Origin: Flavobacterium sp.
GTDB taxonomy: Bacteria > Bacteroidota > Bacteroidia > Flavobacteriales > Flavobacteriaceae
Reading direction: 5' to 3'
DNA length: 5,644 bases
NCBI GenBank assembly: GCA_030152225.1
Contig: JASLHL010000337.1
Location: 1-5,644 of the forward strand
A model generated the notes under the pieces. It made no database searches. It was not told where the DNA came from and saw only the letters and a program-made list of their open reading frames with translations. The position numbers and the translations under genes were made by a program. Positions within the stretch are counted from its first letter, which is position 1. Each line of letters starts with the position of its first letter. Shown piece by piece: positions 1 to 3,900 of the stretch.

Positions 1-1
1 C

Positions 2-544
2 AAGAACTTGATCGAGACGAAGTTTACGGATCGTCGTGGTATTGTGGAATACGTGGTGGATTGTGATAAGTTTTACCACTTACAGGTAGACAAAGAGGAC
101 TTTGAAGGCAAGTCGATTGAAGTTCCCTTGAACCGCAAAGGGGGTCGTCAACTAGTGAATGTAGGTCTTCGTCCAATCGAGGTGATTGTAACCAAAGACG
201 AGATCATCTTAGGGGATATTTACTTTGAGTTTGACCGCTCGAATATCACCCAACAAGGGGCTTTCGAGTTGGATAAGTTAGTGAAGGTAATGAAGCGCAA
301 CCCACAGCTGCGCATCAAAGTAGGTGCTCACACGGACAACCGCGGAAGTGCTACTTACAACCAGAAGCTATCAGAGAATAGAGCTAAAACAACGGTTCAG
401 TATGTATTGTCGAAAGGCATTGAAGCCTACCGCTTAGAATCTCAAGGATACGGAGCGAGTGAACCAAAAATAGATTGCAAATCGAACTGTTCCGAAGAAG
501 ATCACGCGATCAACAGGCGAAGTGAGTTTGTCATCATTAAATAG
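2..544 (+). CDS. OmpA-family outer-membrane protein, C-terminal part (5' end cut off by window)
   Basis: The last 180 residues of a larger protein are visible and the frame is open to the left edge, so the true start lies upstream; the TTG at 8 is not a credible start. Visible residues 7-60 resemble a carboxypeptidase-regulatory-like beta domain (TDRRGIVEYVVDCDKFYHL pattern). Residues 68-180 are an OmpA C-terminal domain (PF00691 type), with the IYFEFDRSNI strand, then GAHTDNRGS and NQKLSENRA. D112 and R127 sit 15 residues apart, the same spacing as E. coli OmpA D271 and R286, which bind diaminopimelate in peptidoglycan, so binding ability looks intact. A C159/C163 pair precedes the final INRRSEF motif; a small Cys-containing insertion here is common in Bacteroidota OmpA proteins. 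By family knowledge the missing N-terminus may carry TPR and/or PD40 propeller repeats, as in T9SS-associated PorE-like proteins. Likely location is the periplasmic face of the outer membrane. The family is secure; the T9SS link is inference. Confidence 0.93.
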   Translation, partial: KNLIETKFTDRRGIVEYVVDCDKFYHLQVDKEDFEGKSIEVPLNRKGGRQLVNVGLRPIEVIVTKDEIILGDIYFEFDRSNITQQGAFELDKLVKVMKRNPQLRIKVGAHTDNRGSATYNQKLSENRAKTTVQYVLSKGIEAYRLESQGYGASEPKIDCKSNCSEEDHAINRRSEFVIIK

Positions 545-571
545 TTTAAGTATTAAGTTTAGTATAGTTTG

Positions 572-607
572 AAAAGTCCTTGCCCTGTTATGGGGTGAGG
601 ATTTTTT
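572..607 (+). terminator. Rho-independent terminator after the OmpA-family gene
   Basis: A stem begins 28 bases after the stop codon. The left arm tccttgccct (577-586) pairs with ggggtgagga (592-601) around the 5-base loop gttat. All ten positions pair, three of them as G-T wobbles. The stem can be lengthened by aaaag (572-576) pairing into the T-run at 602-606. Six T residues follow directly (602-607). This is a textbook intrinsic terminator and should separate the upstream gene from the giant gene that follows. Confidence 0.9.
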
Positions 608-789
608 GTTTTAAGGGCTAGAAATGAATAATTAGCAATAAAATCTCATTATCTTATATTTTTGTTAATTTCTAATCGCTCAAATTAGGCTTCTTTTGTT
701 ATTATGTGCTTTTTTTTATGTAAATTGATGAGTAAGCATTGTTAAAAATAACATATTTGTAATTGTTGTATTTTGTTAATCTTTTTAAT
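608..789. other. AT-rich intergenic stretch with no gene
   Basis: Together with the flanking terminator and promoter this forms a 306-base gap between the two genes. It is far richer in A/T than either coding region. The only ORFs seen are a 3-codon one at 624 and a 13-codon one at 704-745, neither with coding character. The 9-mer TTTGTTAAT occurs at 661-669 and 772-780, with a third copy at 789-797 overlapping the proposed promoter. A short palindrome, TGTTA-AAAA-TAACA, lies at 740-753. These could be regulator sites, but AT-rich sequence produces such matches easily. No tRNA, rRNA or structured RNA was recognised. Confidence 0.7.
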
Positions 790-823
790 TTGTTAATATT
801 ATTATAAAAAAATTTTATATTTG
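790..823 (+). promoter_or_regulatory. Candidate Bacteroidota-type promoter for the giant surface protein
   Basis: TATATTTG at 816-823 matches the Bacteroidota -7 consensus TAnnTTTG exactly. A TTG at 790-792, within ATTTGTTAAT, can serve as the -33 element. The 23-base spacing is at the long end of what is described for this promoter class. A start site near 830 would leave a leader of roughly 20 bases before the ATG at 851. No clear Shine-Dalgarno sequence is present; the region before the ATG is A-rich, which is normal in this phylum. The -7 element is convincing, the -33 choice less so. Confidence 0.6.
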
Positions 824-850
824 ATCCTAACTAACTTAAAACGAATTTGT

Positions 851-910
851 ATGAAGAAAATTACGATGCTATTCTTGTTCTTGTTAAGTGCGCTACTTAG
901 CTATGGACAG
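851..910 (+). other. Sec signal peptide of the giant protein
   Basis: Residues 1-20 have a Lys-Lys N-region, a hydrophobic core (TMLFLFLLSALL) and an end of SYGQ before EVTIG. Cleavage is expected after G19 or Q20, a form very common in Bacteroidota exported proteins. There is no lipobox cysteine, so this is a signal peptidase I substrate rather than a lipoprotein. Confidence 0.85.
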
Positions 911-3900
911 GAAGTAACGATTGGCACTGGTACTCTTACAGAGCGGTGGCCTTTCGGAGCCACTTGGGGCTATGAACGATCGGTTGCTTTGTATACTGCA
1001 ACAGAGATTGGACAAACAGGTTTTATCAATGAACTAGCCTGGGACCTAAGTAGTTCAACTGCTAGTCCTAGAGCAGTTAAAATTTATTTGAAGGAGACAA
1101 CTTCTACAACCTTAACTGCAACTACTTGGTCTACTTTTATCACGGGTGCTACTTTGGTGTATGATGGGATGTTAGATCCGACCACTACGGGATTTAATAG
1201 TCTTATTTCTTTCGTTTCTTTTCCTTATACAGGAGGAACGAACAACCTAATGGTTTTAGTGGAAACTAACTATGGAGGAAGCGGAGGAGGAGGTTCTTAT
1301 AGTGTAAAAGGAACTGCTGCTTCAGGCATGCATTTTATGGCATATGCCGATGGTTCAGCGCCTACTGGGAATCTCTCAGAAGCATCAGGATCAACTAGAC
1401 CTAATTTAAAAATAACTTTTGGTGCAGAAATTGAGTGCCCTATGGCTCTTCCAATTATTCTTAGAACCACTGCAACAGCGTTAACATTTAACGTAACAGA
1501 GCGAGCGACAACGCAATCGATTTACTATGAAGTTAGAACAGAAGGAGCAGCAGGTTCTGGTGCTACGGGTCTAGTAACTTCTAACACGGTAACGGACTTA
1601 ACTACGTTACCAGTCGAGGTATCTAATTTAACACCTAATACAAATTATTCTTTATATGTTCGCGCCATTTGTGCAGAGGATGAAACATCATTATTTTCAA
1701 ATGCACTAAATTTTGCTACTTTTGAAGAAGGAGTTATTGGAGGTGGAAGTAGACAAGACGGCTTTTTACCTCTTTATTCAACAAACTCGTATAACTGGTC
1801 TCAAATGATTTATACAGCAGAAGAGGTTGGTAATGTTTTAGAAGATAGAGGGCTTGTTGAACGCATAAAGTTTTATTATACAGGTACAGGTTCTGTTGAA
1901 AGTTACAATACTTGGACTGTATATTTGACCAATACAACTAAAGCGGAATTTACAGGAACTACTGCTTCAGATTGGATACCCCATACTGAATTTACACAAG
2001 TTTTTCAAGGGACTGTGACTTTGGTTGCAAATGAGTGGACAGAAATTATATTTGATAGTCCGTTTGTCTGGGATGGAGAGAGTAACTTGGCAGTTGCTGT
2101 GTACGAAGATGCACCGAGCTGGTCGGGTGGATCGAGGTTTGCAACATTTGAAACGAATACATACAGAGGGATTTTGCGTTCCACAGATGCATTCTATACT
2201 CCGGATGGAGGAGCGGGATCAACGTATGGCAGATACCAATATCTTCCAAAATTGTATATCGATGGAATTGCTCCCCCTAGCTGTTATTTACCAATAAATG
2301 GACGTGTTGCTAATTTAACAGCAACAAGTGTTGAAATCGAATGGGGTATTTTGAATAATGGAGAATCTATAGGAGTTGACTACTATATTTCAACAACAGA
2401 TACGGCTCCTACAGCTACAACGACTGCCTCAGGAACGATGGCGGATGAGGAGGCAAGATCTTTGACGATAGACGATTTAGAAGAAAATACGACATACTAC
2501 GTATGGTTGAGAAATATCTGTGAAGACAATACGAAGACAGATTGGATTGCTCGCCCTATTGTTGTTAATACGCCATTAGTACCTGCAGCTTTACCTTATT
2601 CAGAGGATTTTGAAGGGGAGGTAAATATGGCTTATATCCAAAATACCACAAACAAATGGTTTGTGGGTAATGCGGTTAACAATGGAGGAGAAAGAGCGTT
2701 GTATATCAGTCATGATAACGGGGTTACCAATGCTTATGAATATAGTGGAGCTCAAGCGTCTCATGCCTATAAAGATTTTGAGATACCAGCGAATACCAAT
2801 GAGCTTTCAATTCGTTTTGATTGGCGTTGTGTTGGAGAGACGACAGCTTGGGATAGTTTTAGAGTTTGGATGGTACCAGTAACGTACATTCCAGCAGCTC
2901 GAGTAGAAATTACCGCAGGGTCTAACCGCACACAATTAGGAAGAGAGAACTATAATGGAAATAGTGTTTTTCTAACAGAAAATCTTATTGTTGATGCTTC
3001 TGCCTTTGCTGGACAAACGATGCGTTTGGTATTTGAATGGCATCAGGATGGTAGCGGCGGAAATCAACCACCAGCGGCTATTGACAATTTGAATATCGAT
3101 GTGATTACGTGTAGTCAACCTGGTAATTTTGAAGTTGAGGATGTAACATCAACCAGTATTGATGTTAGTTGGAACGAGGTGGGAAGTGCAGCAAGCTATG
3201 ATGTATATATTAGCACTTCAGATACTGCACCTACCGATACAGCCACTGTTGTGAATACAACGGAAACAGAACATAGTTTTGAGGATTTAGACAGTAATAC
3301 CTATTACTATATCTGGGTACGTTCAAGATGTACTGCTACAGATTTGAGTTTGTGGACCGGTCCGTTACATGTATCAACAGGATTAGTACCTGTTGACATC
3401 CCTTATACAGATACGTTTGAGACTGCTCAAGAATATGCTTTTAGAAACCATAGTATAAATAAATGGCATATTGGTACAGCCGTAAATAACGGAGGAACTT
3501 CTGCTTTGTATATCAGTAACAATGATGGCGTAGCGAATGAGTATACCAATTCAGTGACGCAGACATCTCATGTGTACAAAGATTTTACTATTCCTGCAGA
3601 TGCAGAAGAGCTTGAGGTGCAATTTGATTGGCGCTCTGTTGGAGATAATAGTGATGGATTTACCGTATGGGCCGTTCCTGTTGCCTTCGAACCAAGAGCA
3701 GGTACAGAAATTACTACAGCTGCAACTCGAGTTCGATTAGGTCGCACATTATATGGACAGAATAGCAACTTTGTGACCGAACGCCTTGTGATGGATGTTT
3801 CTGCTTTTGCAGGTCAAACGATGCGTTTAGTCTTTTCTTGGAAAAATAATAGTTGGGATGGAGAGAATCCACCAGCGGCGATTGACAACTTGAAATTGAA

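Noticed and set aside
8..10. TTG at position 8 as a start for the OmpA-family gene
   Set aside because: The frame is open to the window edge and the visible part begins mid-domain, without a signal peptide. The protein must start upstream.
624..745. Tiny ORFs in the intergenic gap (3 codons at 624-635; 13 codons at 704-745)
   Set aside because: Too short, no ribosome-binding context, and composition identical to the AT-rich non-coding surroundings.
751..759. CATATTTG-like element as an alternative -7 box
   Set aside because: It misses the first T of TAnnTTTG and has no well-spaced TTG upstream; the exact match at 816-823 is better placed relative to the ATG at 851.
1734..2249. Two minus-strand ORFs of 67 codons (1734-1937 and 2046-2249)
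   Set aside because: Both are antisense to the beta domain 2 coding region and no promoter or domain supports them.
2025..2297. Plus-strand ORF of 90 codons inside the giant gene
   Set aside because: It lies in another frame wholly within the continuous 851-5644 reading frame, which has clear domain homology there. The alternative translation has no recognisable domain.
2661..2882. Plus-strand ORF of 73 codons
   Set aside because: An out-of-frame shadow of the J-A domain; its translation is unusually Met- and Arg-rich with no recognisable motif.
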